64,000 nucleotides of DNA from Xestospongia muta (taxonomy: Eukaryota; Porifera; Demospongiae; Haplosclerida; Petrosiidae), in the NCBI GenBank assembly GCA_963693285.1, contig OY848917.1, positions 1,180,501 through 1,244,500 of the forward strand. Direction: 5' to 3'. The position numbers and the translations under genes were made by a program. The notes beneath the pieces were generated by a model. It ran no database searches, was not told the DNA's origin, and saw only the letters and a program-made list of their open reading frames with translations. Each line of letters opens with the position of its first letter. The stretch's first letter is position 1. Positions 44,505 through 55,671 of the stretch are shown piece by piece.

Positions 44505-44815
44505 ATACAGAGTACTGTAGGATTGAATAAAGCAAATCCCCCTAGTCTGATCAAAAAGGTGAGAAGCTCTCTCTCTGAGTCATTCAGAGCACCTGTCTCG
44601 GTTAGTGGAGATGTTGTAATATTTTCTAGAAGTTGTTAATATTCACCACTGCTGAAGTCATGAATTGACACTGCATAAGAGGCTTGAGTTTGAATGTTAG
44701 CTATTTTAAGTGAAATAACATCACTGGTCTATTGTAGACCTTCTGAAATTGTATTTTTTGCAGGTAGCAGAGTACCACGAGGTATACCTTTCTAAGTAAA
44801 GTGATGGTTAATCAT
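44505..44815 (-). pseudogene. Decayed retroelement reverse-transcriptase fragment
   Basis: One minus-strand frame with at least two stops reads pieces that match the C-terminal part of a reverse-transcriptase family common in sponge and cnidarian genomes: KGIPRGTL, then IANIQTQASYAVSIH, TETGALNDSERELLTFLIRL and GGFALFNP, in the order usual for that region (…AAY-x-x-H-GL…LTG…N-x-E-R-LL-x-LP-x-R-GGL-x-NP). The match is from memory of the pattern, not a search. It is dead: stops interrupt it and the catalytic motif was not identified. Confidence 0.55.
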
Positions 44816-46312
44816 ACTAATGGCTAGGTGAATGTTTTGAAGGAAGATATCTATCTGTGAGTGTTTAAACCTTTTTACTTTCCTGTATTTTGTCCTACAG
44901 TAGTGTGGCCTGCAGTTGAACTAGTTATAGATTAAAGAGTCTGACCGCAATCTTCCTATAAAAGCATTCTTTGTGAGGCCATGGATATTAGTTCAGTCAC
45001 TGAAGGAGTAAAATTTGTTCAGTTTTGTTCAATTAAGATCTGACATTCTGGTACAGACATAGGAAAGGGGGTGAGGGTAGGGCCCTTCTTCTTTGTAAGG
45101 AAGGCAATTATACAGTCTTTCTTATTCATCCACTATCTTAGGACTACAATAAATCAGACTAAACTCAACTATGTCACATTCGCAAAGAGCAAATTGTAAC
45201 TTGAAATAGCCAACGAACTTGTTTGTACAAATAATCGCTATACTAATAGCCAGGGGCACCCTCTTTATCCTGTCTTTCAATTGTTCATATACCTATTCAT
45301 GCAGATGTTAAAGAATGTATAGTAGCACTAATAGCTGAACTTAATACTACACAATCCTATATAACAATAATTCATTTCATGCCTAATGTCGTGCCACAGG
45401 ATGTTAGTTTAAAAGCAACTACATTTTATTTTAAAATTTTAGTTTGATAATTTTAGTTTTCAAGCAAGAAAGTTAATAGACCTTGCTATGATGCAAATTT
45501 CAGTTGTAACATTTGTTTGGATAGGTCTAAAAGTTTTATCTTTAATTTTAGTCTTATTAAAGTAGTCAATTTGCCTCACTTAAACATATTTCACAATGAA
45601 CAATTATTAATAATTAAATGACACACATGACATGTTACTGTAAAACTGATTAGTTTACAAGATTTTGTAAACAGTTTGTATCATGCAATCTGTATAACTA
45701 TATAAATCAAATCAAATTAAATTAGTTCAATCAACGAATCAATCAATCATTTTTACAGTGGTACATTACATATATACACTAGTAGAAAAGACAGATACCA
45801 AAGTGACAATTACTCAATCTTTGTATCAAAATATCTGACATGTGCATGGTCATTAACAATTTGTAAAATTATGTTTGAGTATTGAATGGATCTAATATTA
45901 AATTTTGTTTAATAATAAATACAAACTAACAATTATTAATTAGATTATACCTATAATTAGATTATACCTATAGTAAGCACAATAGGATTAACATAGGTGT
46001 GTTTATATTATTATTCAATAATTATACCAGTTCATTAATTAAGCTATTATTATATGTCATCTTTTTAGTTTCTTCATAGGCACTGTAAGTAAAAGCTGTA
46101 AATGCAAAAGGTCTGTATAACACTTGTTCTATCTCATTGTCTAGCCTGTTTAACGTGTTGTATATTGTGTTATATATAAACTTACTTTGCGTTTTAAAAT
46201 TTACTTAATAGCTTTACTTTTGTTACTATATTTTACATTCAACAATTATGTTTATTAATAGAATCATATATACACAGGCGTGATTGCAGTTAATAATTAC
46301 GACGTGTAGGCG

Positions 46313-46375
46313 TATCACGTGACGTTTAATAACTAAATAATAACTTCACAGGAAATTTAGTCGCGTATATATTAA
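46313..46375 (+). promoter_or_regulatory. SRCR-A core promoter with E-box and TATA-like element
   Basis: TATCACGTGAC at 46313-46323 contains the palindromic E-box CACGTG, and tatatatt-type sequence lies near 46366-46375, followed by attcgactTGGcACAGAG before the ATG at 46411. The same order (E-box, TATA-like, ttcgactGGacACAGAG) is found upstream of SRCR-B, while surrounding sequence is diverged. bHLH-Zip factors bind CACGTG; use here is inferred. Confidence 0.55.
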
Positions 46376-46410
46376 TATAATGTATTCGACTTGGCACAGA
46401 GCTAGACATA

Positions 46411-49400
46411 ATGATTCCTATTTTGCTATCTCTTTTGTTGATTGCTTTCCAAGGCGTGGGTAAGTTATTGCAAATACACTAATACATATACTTGTATGAG
46501 CACTTGTTTGAAGCGTTGCATGTATTTAACGCAAATTACATTTTATAGCTGCCTGCACGAATGGTCAAATTCGACTCTACGACGGCGCAGCTGCTGTAAA
46601 AGATAATGGAACGCTTCAAATTTGCAGGAATGGTCAATGGCGAGCTGTATGTGACTTTGGATGGACTCAGGCGCACTCAATTGTAGTATGTCAACATCTA
46701 GGATACACTAACCCAAGTGAGTTCTACACACACATATATAATAGTTTCATTAGCTTGGAAATATAAACTTATCAAGCGAAATATGTACAAGTACATATTT
46801 CAGTAGCTTAGAAATATAAACATGAATCATGCATATAGTAAATGCTAATGGATAATATATATTATATCAATTAAGGACTAGATATGTAGTTCTATTTAAA
46901 CATACAAGTAAATTATATACTTTAACATTCATATTTCTGAAAAGTCATATATCTCTATTGACTCTACACTTATTTTGTGCTTTGGTTAGAGCCAATAACT
47001 CATGTTAACAATGGTCCTTCTGGCGTTACTTTTGGATACATGGCCAGACGTTATTACAGTTGCACAAACAGGACTAATATATCCAGTTGCCTGACTACCA
47101 GTGGATTTTATTTGATATCGCCTTTTTACTGCAGTACAAGCAGAGACTCACTGAGAATTCATTGTAATGTTGATACAAGTAAGTTATTTCTTTTTGCATA
47201 CGCATGCAAGCAATCTAAAATTTGAAATACATGTATACCAGAAAAAATACATTTAATAAAATGTTATGCTAACAAGAAAAGAAACGAGGTAGAGTAAAAT
47301 TAATATACACTAGTACATATACAATATTTCTACAACAATTCAAGCAGTGCATACTCTCATGTGTTGTGTGACAGATATCCATTTACAACATGTTATTTCA
47401 CAACACTTTGTCAATATCAACTAAATACAAGAGTGAGCCAAAACAAATAATAACATGGACAGTTAACAATGGAATTAAGAATAGATATCCTGTATAATTA
47501 GTTATATAGTAGTATGGACAACAGTAAGTCACCAAAGTCATAATACTTATAGTATAGTTAGCAGCATGCATCTTTTGATAAATTTAGCACAGATGCATTC
47601 TTAAAAGTAGCATAATACTCTAAATAAAACAACCAATTTCCAAACCCATCTCTAATAAGTACTATTTACCATGCTTAAAAAGTCAACCATCTTATTTTTA
47701 TTATTGCAGGTGGTTGTACGAACAGGCAAATACGTCTTTACAACAGTACTACTAACACATCTGGAGATAGTGGCATGTTACAAATTTGTGATGCAACTGG
47801 CCATTGGACTGCTGTATGTGATTTTAGTTGGGGATGTAATGAAGCAATAGTAGCCTGTAAACAATTAGGGTACAACACTCCATGTGAGTTGTAATAGAAT
47901 GACATTGAATTAATAAATTCTTAGCACAGATTTCTAAATTCATAACTTATGACATTGACACTTATATTTTCATTCCAGACCCCAAGTATACATATAATGG
48001 AGGACCATGGACAGAATTTGGCTTTGGACCTTACTCATACTGCAGCAGATCCTACTCATCTCTTTTCAGTTGTTCATCATATTCTCTATTTTACCGAACA
48101 AGCCTAAGTTATTGTAACCCAATAAGAGACACTGTTATGCTCAACTGCTCTACTAACATAGGTAATAATAAATGTGACTGGCTTCTATCCTTTGAGAAGT
48201 CATGTTTATATAATTAGGGTGACCTATCATTGTCAATAATGTAGTAAATTGGAGTAGAAGATCATAACAGTGTAGGTGTTGTCTTCTAGATAACACTTTC
48301 GTTAATAAAGCCTTTGGACAAGCTTCAAAATTTATTTCTTGCTCTTGTTTTATATACTTATAAAATTTTTAGCAAGATTAAATTTTGCTAAATATTATCG
48401 AAGCAGTTAAGAATGATTACATGTCATTAAATTATTATCCTTTGTCAAAAACTTTATAATTCTTATAGGTATTAACAATACATGTTCTAACAATTATGAT
48501 GTTAGGCTTGTTGATGGGAAAACAAAGAGTGAAGGTAGACTTGAAATCTGCTATAATGGACAATGGACCACAATCTGCAGCAGTACCTATGTATATTCTA
48601 AATTCGCATCAACAGTATGTAATCAACTTGGATATGTGACTAATAGTTGTAAGTAAAATGATACAACATATAATGCACTTATGGCCTTTTATCAATAGTA
48701 CTTAAACATTTCATAAAAGTAGTTATTACATGGTCTTTTATATGTAGTTTCAACAATCATAACTGATGGACGCTATGGTACAGGAACAGCTGACAACTTT
48801 CTCAACTACCTTTATTGTAGATATGAATATAACAACATCAGATACTGTTCTTTAAGCTCTGGATCTCAGTGCAGTTCTTCTGCTTGCAGATATAATCGCA
48901 TTGGTTTGAAATGCTATGGTAATATTAATGCTACGATCTACACCTATGTATAGTTATTTAGCTTATTTCTCAAAATACTTAATGTTTCTATATTTATGAT
49001 ATTTTCATGCTATCCAAAATATAAAATAAATTGTACTGTAATGTATATACATTATTTGATTTTTTGATCATAATATGTGGCTGTGGTGTCATACTATTTG
49101 TTTAGAGCCAGATGACTGCAATGAAGGAGATGTTCGATTGGTTAATGGAACAGTTGAAAGAGAAGGTCGTCTTGAAGTGTGTGCTAATGGTGTCTGGGGA
49201 CAAATCTGTTATTATGGATTTAGAAAATCTGCTGCATACGTTGCTTGCAAGCAAGTTGGCTACACAGATACAAATGGTATATATAATATATAGTCATGTT
49301 AGCTCACTAAATGTACCAATTCTTTGTATGACCATTATTGCTATGTTATTATAGGGGCTCTAATTGATAGAAGTGGAAAGTATGGATATGGAGAAGGGCC

Positions 49401-52400
49401 AATCATATATAGCAACCTGGATTGCTTTGGACATGAGACTGAATTGTCTAAGTGCTCCAAATATGTTTATCCTAATTTTACTTGTTATTCCAATTCTATC
49501 ATTGGTCTTCTGTGCCTTGACAGTAAGTATATATCACTGCTAAATATGATTTGTCACTTTAACATATGAATTTGTTAGATGAGTTTCATACATGAGTATG
49601 ACTTTGCATATGATACTGTATATTAGCAGGTTGTTGAGTACATTTACTAAGATGCAAGTACTTGCTTTAAACACCTCCATATATAATGCTTATACACTTA
49701 ATGCACAAGCAGATATTAACTATCTAGTGTATAGCTCTAATTATTTATATGGGATCAAATTTAATCTATGTTAAAAATGCTGAGTTGTATAGTGCTATAA
49801 ACATTTAGAGACATTAGTCTAGACAACTAGAGTGAACTAATAGATTTATATAAGTAAACATGTATGTAATAGAGGTATCCTATTCACCACTACGTTACTA
49901 ATGAATAACATGAATCTAGAATATGAAATTGATATTGTAAAATGATGCACCTGCACCACTATTTGATGTGTTTGTAATGAAGATGTCATTATTCTAAATA
50001 AGAACATATTTTGAATCTGACGTGTACAATAATAGGTAACAAGCCAATTGGGTCACAAATTAAAGAAGAAGCATGAAACTGCCATTGATAATGTGGAATC
50101 AAAGTTTTAAAGCTTGATTACTTTTAAAGTTACGACATACCATTCTCTTGTTTTGCTTAATGTTGTAGTAATTGCATCATTCTTCATCTTCAGTGAAGTT
50201 GTATAGGATCCTTAGTGTAACTACAAAGGATAGACATAGTAACATGTTACAAAGATAACACTTGCAATCTACATTACTATAATTAGATTTACATGATCCA
50301 TGAGTAGGTGTGTTGTGCACATTCACTAATTGGTATGTTCTTAAATGCTCATTGCTTACTATTCAATGTCCTGTGTGGGTTGTTTGTCATTAACCACATA
50401 TGCATGCACAGCAAAGATATCGTATATGTGCAATAACTACAACATCAGTGCTTCCTAAATTGTTTTATCTACCACATTGTGTGGGCAACTGCTGTAGTAA
50501 CTTTGACTTTGATGAGCTATATATGTTTTGTCTGGCCATACTGCAGTCCAAATAGTTATCTTCATTTATTGTATATAGACTTCAACCTAATGAGTTACTA
50601 GATTTTGACAGTTCACGTTTAAATAAAATGTGAATTAAAAACAAGAGAAGTGTTTTTTGCTCATTTGTGTAGTATCTGTTGCATAGTACAAATCACATTG
50701 TTAGCTGAGCATATTAAGGAGAGTATTATAGATATTAGTGTACTATAATTAGAGTCATTTGAAAGAAGTTGCTCATTTTATATCCACACTTTTGGGTTGT
50801 TATATGTTAATAACATTCTCTAAACAAGAAGACATCAGGTCCATTAATTTCAAAGTAACACAGCTGTGTACTCCACAATGTTACGTGAAGCTGTTGATGT
50901 ACATAGAGTATCTTAACAAGATAGATAATGTATAGACTATCATAATTCAGTAATGATAGTCATAGTTACTAAGTAAATGTCATTGTTGAAAAAAGTGTTA
51001 TCAATGTTCTATATATTCATGTTGAGAGAGTATGTGATATTTAAACTTAATTGCTGAACCCGGATGTGTGGCAATAGCATTTTCGAACGGGGAATGCTTC
51101 TCAGAACCCGCTTTCACAAATGATATTTCGTGGGTGTAGCTACGTATAGTAAAATGTCAGCTGACTACTGAAAAAGCAAATGTTCTGATTAGCAAGATCA
51201 GCTCACAATTACTGAAAGATGCTGTGTATACTAATAACTAGGAAATAGCTACGTACCGGCAAGACTTACTATTGAATTAATGCTACTGACCCTGACTCTC
51301 ATAGCAATTTGTACTGCTTTTAATCTTACTGAATTTAACTGGACTGTACTATTGTTATGGAAAAATCATCAACAATATTACTTATCAAAAATCGCAAGTT
51401 GCCATCGTTGTCACACGAGGAATAATTTATTTATATATTTATGTTACATTTGTAATGATATGATTACTGAAGGAAATGGTATAACTAATAACTAGGAAAC
51501 AGGTACTCACTTGCAAAATTAATTCCCGACTTAATACTGAATTACTGCCTATGACCTAAGTTTATTACCAGGTACAAGTTTCATAGGTTCTCACTGTTAA
51601 CTTTTAGAATCAATTCGAACTATACTGTAGTGCCACGGCTATAAAATCATCAACAAATTATATCAAGTATTATAGATATTTGAAACACTGTTTCAAATAT
51701 CTATAATACATTTAATATGACATACCTCACCCTGTTACAGGGTGAAGTATGTCATATTAAATGTATCTTTTAGTAATAGAGTCATGAAAGTTTGAAATTT
51801 TATCATTAAAGTTAAATAATCTTTTAAAGAAAGCTGGTGAGTTGTCATGAAATTGGCTAAAACAGAATGTGGCAATTAAATATTGGTGAAGTTTAATACT
51901 GATATTCAATTTTTTTGAAATTTAGAATAATGATTTCAATGATAAGTTTTATCAATTGATGTGATAACAACTATTATCATAATTTCACATTTTTAGCATG
52001 TAAAGAGGGAGATATCCGACTAGTTGGTGGAAAACACAAGTTTGAAGGAACAGTTGAAATCTGTCTTGACAGTAGTTGGACTGTAGTAGCACAAAATGGT
52101 TGGGATGATGATGATGCTAGAGTTGTGTGCAGACAAATAGGAGGATACAATGCTAGTGGTAAGGTTTGCATTATTTGCCTATAAGAAAAATAACATATTC
52201 TTTCTTACTAGCTGGTATGGCTGTATATAATTCATCATATGGACATCCTAAACGTGCCATTCGCTACACCAATGTATATTGTCGTGGACATGAAGAGGAG
52301 TTGGCTGACTGTACTCATCATACTCTAGAATTTGAAGCTGGACGGACATACCAAGCTGAAGTTGCTGGAGTGGATTGTGGAGGTATCTTGAATATATTTC

Positions 52401-53116
52401 CTTTAAGCTAATTACTAAATATCTTATATTTTGTAAGAGACTATACATATTTTTAATGGTACCATTCAATTAGTCAATTTTTTCACATATCATTACCTCT
52501 ATCAACAATATATGGCTTTAATTTAGATTACAATTGTATGACATTGTTCCATTCTTCTAGTAATAGTATCAATTACAGTGTCATCATCAGTGGCTGTATC
52601 TGCATCTCCATCTCCACCTCCATCTCATGCTCCACCTCCATCTCATGCTCCACCTCCTTCTCCATCTCTGTCAGCATCACCACCAGTTACATTACAACAA
52701 GCATCAGTAGGAAGAAGCAATGAAAGTAAATATCTTTTCATCAGTGGTCTCCTGTTTGTTGTAATTGCAATCATCATTATGATTGTTGGGTAGGTTCCCT
52801 TAAAATAGTAAAAAATTAACAGTAGTTAATTCTTAAAAGATATTTGATATTGCTAGATATAATTAAATTTTCACCTGTTTTAAAATTATTATTAATATTA
52901 ACAAAATATTTTTTTGTAATTTTCAACAGAATTGTCATCATGACCCTCATTATCATTAGAATGAGAAAGCTTTCCACATCTAATGCTGGACGTAACAGTG
53001 GAGTTAGAATGAGTGGCATTGAACAGAGCAACCCACTTTCCATTCAGTCTGAATATGATGATATCTCTTTCAAGAAAAATCCTTTTCCTGAAAAAGATGA
53101 ACAACTTCTTTCATAA
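46411..53116 (+). CDS. Five-SRCR single-pass membrane receptor, copy A
   Basis: Scavenger-receptor cysteine-rich surface protein, 13 exons, exactly 733 residues: 46411-46459, 46549-46716, 46990-47178, 47710-47883, 47979-48161, 48469-48648, 48748-48918, 49106-49276, 49355-49522, 51997-52158, 52212-52382, 52561-52789, 52930-53116. Signal peptide 1-17 (MIPILLSLLLIAFQG). Each SRCR domain is two exons in phase 1: about 18-135, 136-254, 255-371, 372-484 and 485-596; typical parts are GRLEVCANGVWGQIC, AAYVACKQVGY, ARVVCRQIGG and GHEEELADC. A Pro/Ser stalk (PPPSHAPPPSHAPPPSPS), one TM helix (about 653-682) and a 55-60-residue tail with SEYDDISF and a C-terminal DEQLLS follow. Sponge multi-SRCR membrane proteins have been linked to cell aggregation and microbial binding; the ligand here is unknown. 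Intron 9 is 2.5 kb against 0.5 kb in copy B. Confidence 0.93.
49559..49968. repeat. Dispersed repeat, copy 2
   Basis: Partner of 41799-42236 in the same orientation on the plus strand, beginning right after the SRCR-A exon ending at 49522; it is absent from the corresponding SRCR-B intron. Confidence 0.75.
51667..51766. repeat. Two adjoining long hairpins
   Basis: 51667-51709 is a perfect inverted repeat with 21-base arms and a single-base loop. 51706-51766 is a second with 29-base arms (one mismatch, c/t) around tta. They share a 4-base overlap. Located in SRCR-A intron 9. Confidence 0.92.
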
Positions 53117-54758
53117 TACAATGAGTTTTTTGTAGTGTTTCCCTAAGTGCTGCTATTTTTGATTTTTATTATTGTTAGTTTTGTTATTATGCTGCCGCTT
53201 TTGTTTTTAAGTCTTTAGTAAAGTTTGTAGTTGCAATCAATAGTTTAAACATATAAAAATAAGCAAATGATATGAACTATAATTGCATGTCAGAACAGGA
53301 AAGAGACCTATATTCTAAATAAGCAACATTTTGTGTTGTTGTTTTTGAATTTTGGATGACAGAGACTATTGAAAGTCTGCATGCTTTGGTTGTACAAACT
53401 TTGATTGTTTTTAAGGGAGCAAGTGTAATGCATATTTTGACTACCAAGTTTACCCCTTAATTTCTGATCAATTATATCTCAATAGACATGAGGAAGGCAA
53501 TATTATGGTTGTCTCAGTGGCCTCCTCTTGTATTAATATGATGTTGCACTCGTGAGGCTATGCCCATATATAAATTATTGGAAACCATCCTCAAACAAGT
53601 TAAAAAGAACTTACAATTCTCCCTGTCTTCAACACTTATCTGCTCTATGTTATTTTTCATTGAGAGAACATGTGAGATGATACTTAGGTCACTTTCCTTA
53701 TTGGCTTTCTATCCTGTCTTCTCGTAGAGCATTTTAATCTAAGTCATTTACACAGAATTAAATCAAGCAAAGCTAAGAGTACCACAAAAATATACAAGTA
53801 TATGTTGGTTATCAAATCTGATCCAAAGGAGGAATTGTCCAAAAAATGACAATTAGTCTTAGACTATAACAAAACATTAAAAGGTTAAAATTCAAGAAAA
53901 AACTTGCTCTAGTAGGAATTTACAGAGCTTCATCATAACACCTTGCTTGTGAGTAATTATTACCATCACTATCACAACTATTGCTTTCATTAAAGTGTCG
54001 TGCGTAATAATTATGTATATACTTGCCATCTTAAGCTAAGTTGTAATATATTCTATGTTAGGTGATCTTAATAATGAATCTTACATGTCAAACAATGGTT
54101 TATGATTATTACGATGCAATGTTTACAATTTCATGTATGGTTTCCTGTATCTATGGATGCACCTTTTCATGCTTAGTCAACTGTTGTCACTTGATTCTTA
54201 ATTGTATCTATACCTCACAGTTCACCTTTAAGTATCCTTTTTCTTTTCAGTTCTGTACCTAACATATATCACCTGCATATTATGTTACATTCATATATCT
54301 TGTGATTACCATTTATTCTTAGTTTCTTTTTGTTAAGTTTCTCATATTACTGCTACCTAGTAGGGTGGTTCCATAAGTGTTATTGTAATGGCAAACTTAT
54401 TTCATATGCATTTTTGTGTTTCCATGTCTTTTTGTTTAGTTTTGTCCTTACCTGTGCCTTTGCATGTCTTTTTTTGCAATTTCTGTTAAAGTTATTAAAG
54501 TTATGTATTATTCACGATAAAATTATAACATGTGACTATATTAACTATAATGTTTGTAGACATATTGTTTATACCATTTATGTATAATTCTGCTGAGTTG
54601 TTACAAGTGGCAAGGGTTGGACTTGTAGTATGACTGGGCTGGACTTGTAGTCCATAATTGGGTACTCTAGTTGTCTACACTTATTAGACAATTGTTATGA
54701 GTTTATATAACAAAGAGCTCTTAGACTTCACAAATTATGCCTATTTTTACTGCCCAAC

Positions 54759-54789
<31 letters not shown>

Positions 54790-55112
54790 CGTATGTATGC
54801 ATGTATGTATGTATGTATGTATGTATGCATATGTATTTAGAAAACACTTTAAATCAAACTCATTCTGGTGTATGTCTACTATGTGGAAAGTGACTATAAT
54901 GTTTAGTCATTGTTTTATCATTGTAGTAATTGACAGTTTAACATGCATGTTTCAATGCATGCAGACTTATTTTGCACTCACTATCAAACTGTTTTATATT
55001 TAATTTTTACTTTCATATGTACAAGATGATTCATTTATGTTTTAATAATAGAATTTTATCTTATTACTTCCAATTTCAGAGTTTAGTAATGTAACAGGAA
55101 AGAAGGGTATTG
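53117..55112. other. Spacer between the SRCR paralogues
   Basis: No gene is supported. Holds the SRCR-A 3' UTR (no canonical AATAAA close to the stop was seen), a short (TC)n at about 54763-54782 and an ATGT-type microsatellite at about 54787-54830. Short ORFs at 54.06-54.6 kb are Cys/Phe-rich AT-biased frames without signal, splice or family support. Confidence 0.6.
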
Positions 55113-55166
55113 TATCACGTGACTTTTTATAGCTTCACTATAGCCGCCTAAGGCGCCTATATATTT
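55113..55166 (+). promoter_or_regulatory. SRCR-B core promoter with E-box and TATA-like element
   Basis: TATCACGTGAC at 55113-55123 lies 88 bases before the ATG (98 in copy A), with a tatatatttcgact element following at about 55158. The E-box and TATA-to-leader block are the parts kept in common with SRCR-A. Confidence 0.55.
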
Positions 55167-55200
55167 CGACTGGACACAGAGAGCAAAAGATTAACGCGCG

Positions 55201-55615
55201 ATGATTCCTATTTTGCTGTCTCTTTTGTTGATTCCTTTCCAAAGCGTTGGTAAGTTATCGCAAATACGCTTCTATGTGGAATTGTTTGAAGTGTTGTGCT
55301 AATACATACTACATTTATAGCTGCCTGTACAAATGGTCAAATTCGACTATACGACGGCGCAGCTGTTGTAACAGATAATGGAATGCTTCAAATTTGCAAG
55401 AGTCATCAATGGCGAGCTGTATGTGACTATAGATGGACTCAGGCGCACTCAATTGTAGTATGTAAACAGCTAGGATACAATAACACAAGTGAGTTCTACA
55501 CACACACACACACACATACATATAATGGGATTTTATTTGCTTGGAAATATAAACTTATCAAAAGCATATACTATTTATATAAGTGCACTGAATATGTGCA
55601 TAGTTAATGATACTG

Positions 55616-55671
<56 letters not shown>

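Larger units (their letters stand above)
43534..46410. other. Intergenic stretch between the Death-domain and SRCR-A genes
   Basis: No intact gene. It contains a decayed reverse-transcriptase segment at 44505-44815 and slightly higher GC around it (to about 45.3 kb), perhaps more of the same element. The last 100 bases hold the SRCR-A promoter. Confidence 0.6.
49523..51996 (+). other. Enlarged intron 9 of SRCR-A
   Basis: About 2 kb longer than the matching intron of copy B. Contains the second copy of the dispersed repeat (49559-49968) and the paired hairpins at 51667-51766. No missing SRCR exon is seen; the short ORF near 51.3 kb has no family features. Confidence 0.7.

Noticed and set aside
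51280..51495. Possible extra exon in SRCR-A intron 9
   Set aside because: No SRCR cysteine pattern and no matching segment in the SRCR-B intron; all five domains are already complete.
54062..54587. Two Cys/Phe-rich plus-strand frames between the SRCR genes
   Set aside because: Composition fits AT-rich chance frames; no SRCR pattern, signal peptide or splice continuity.
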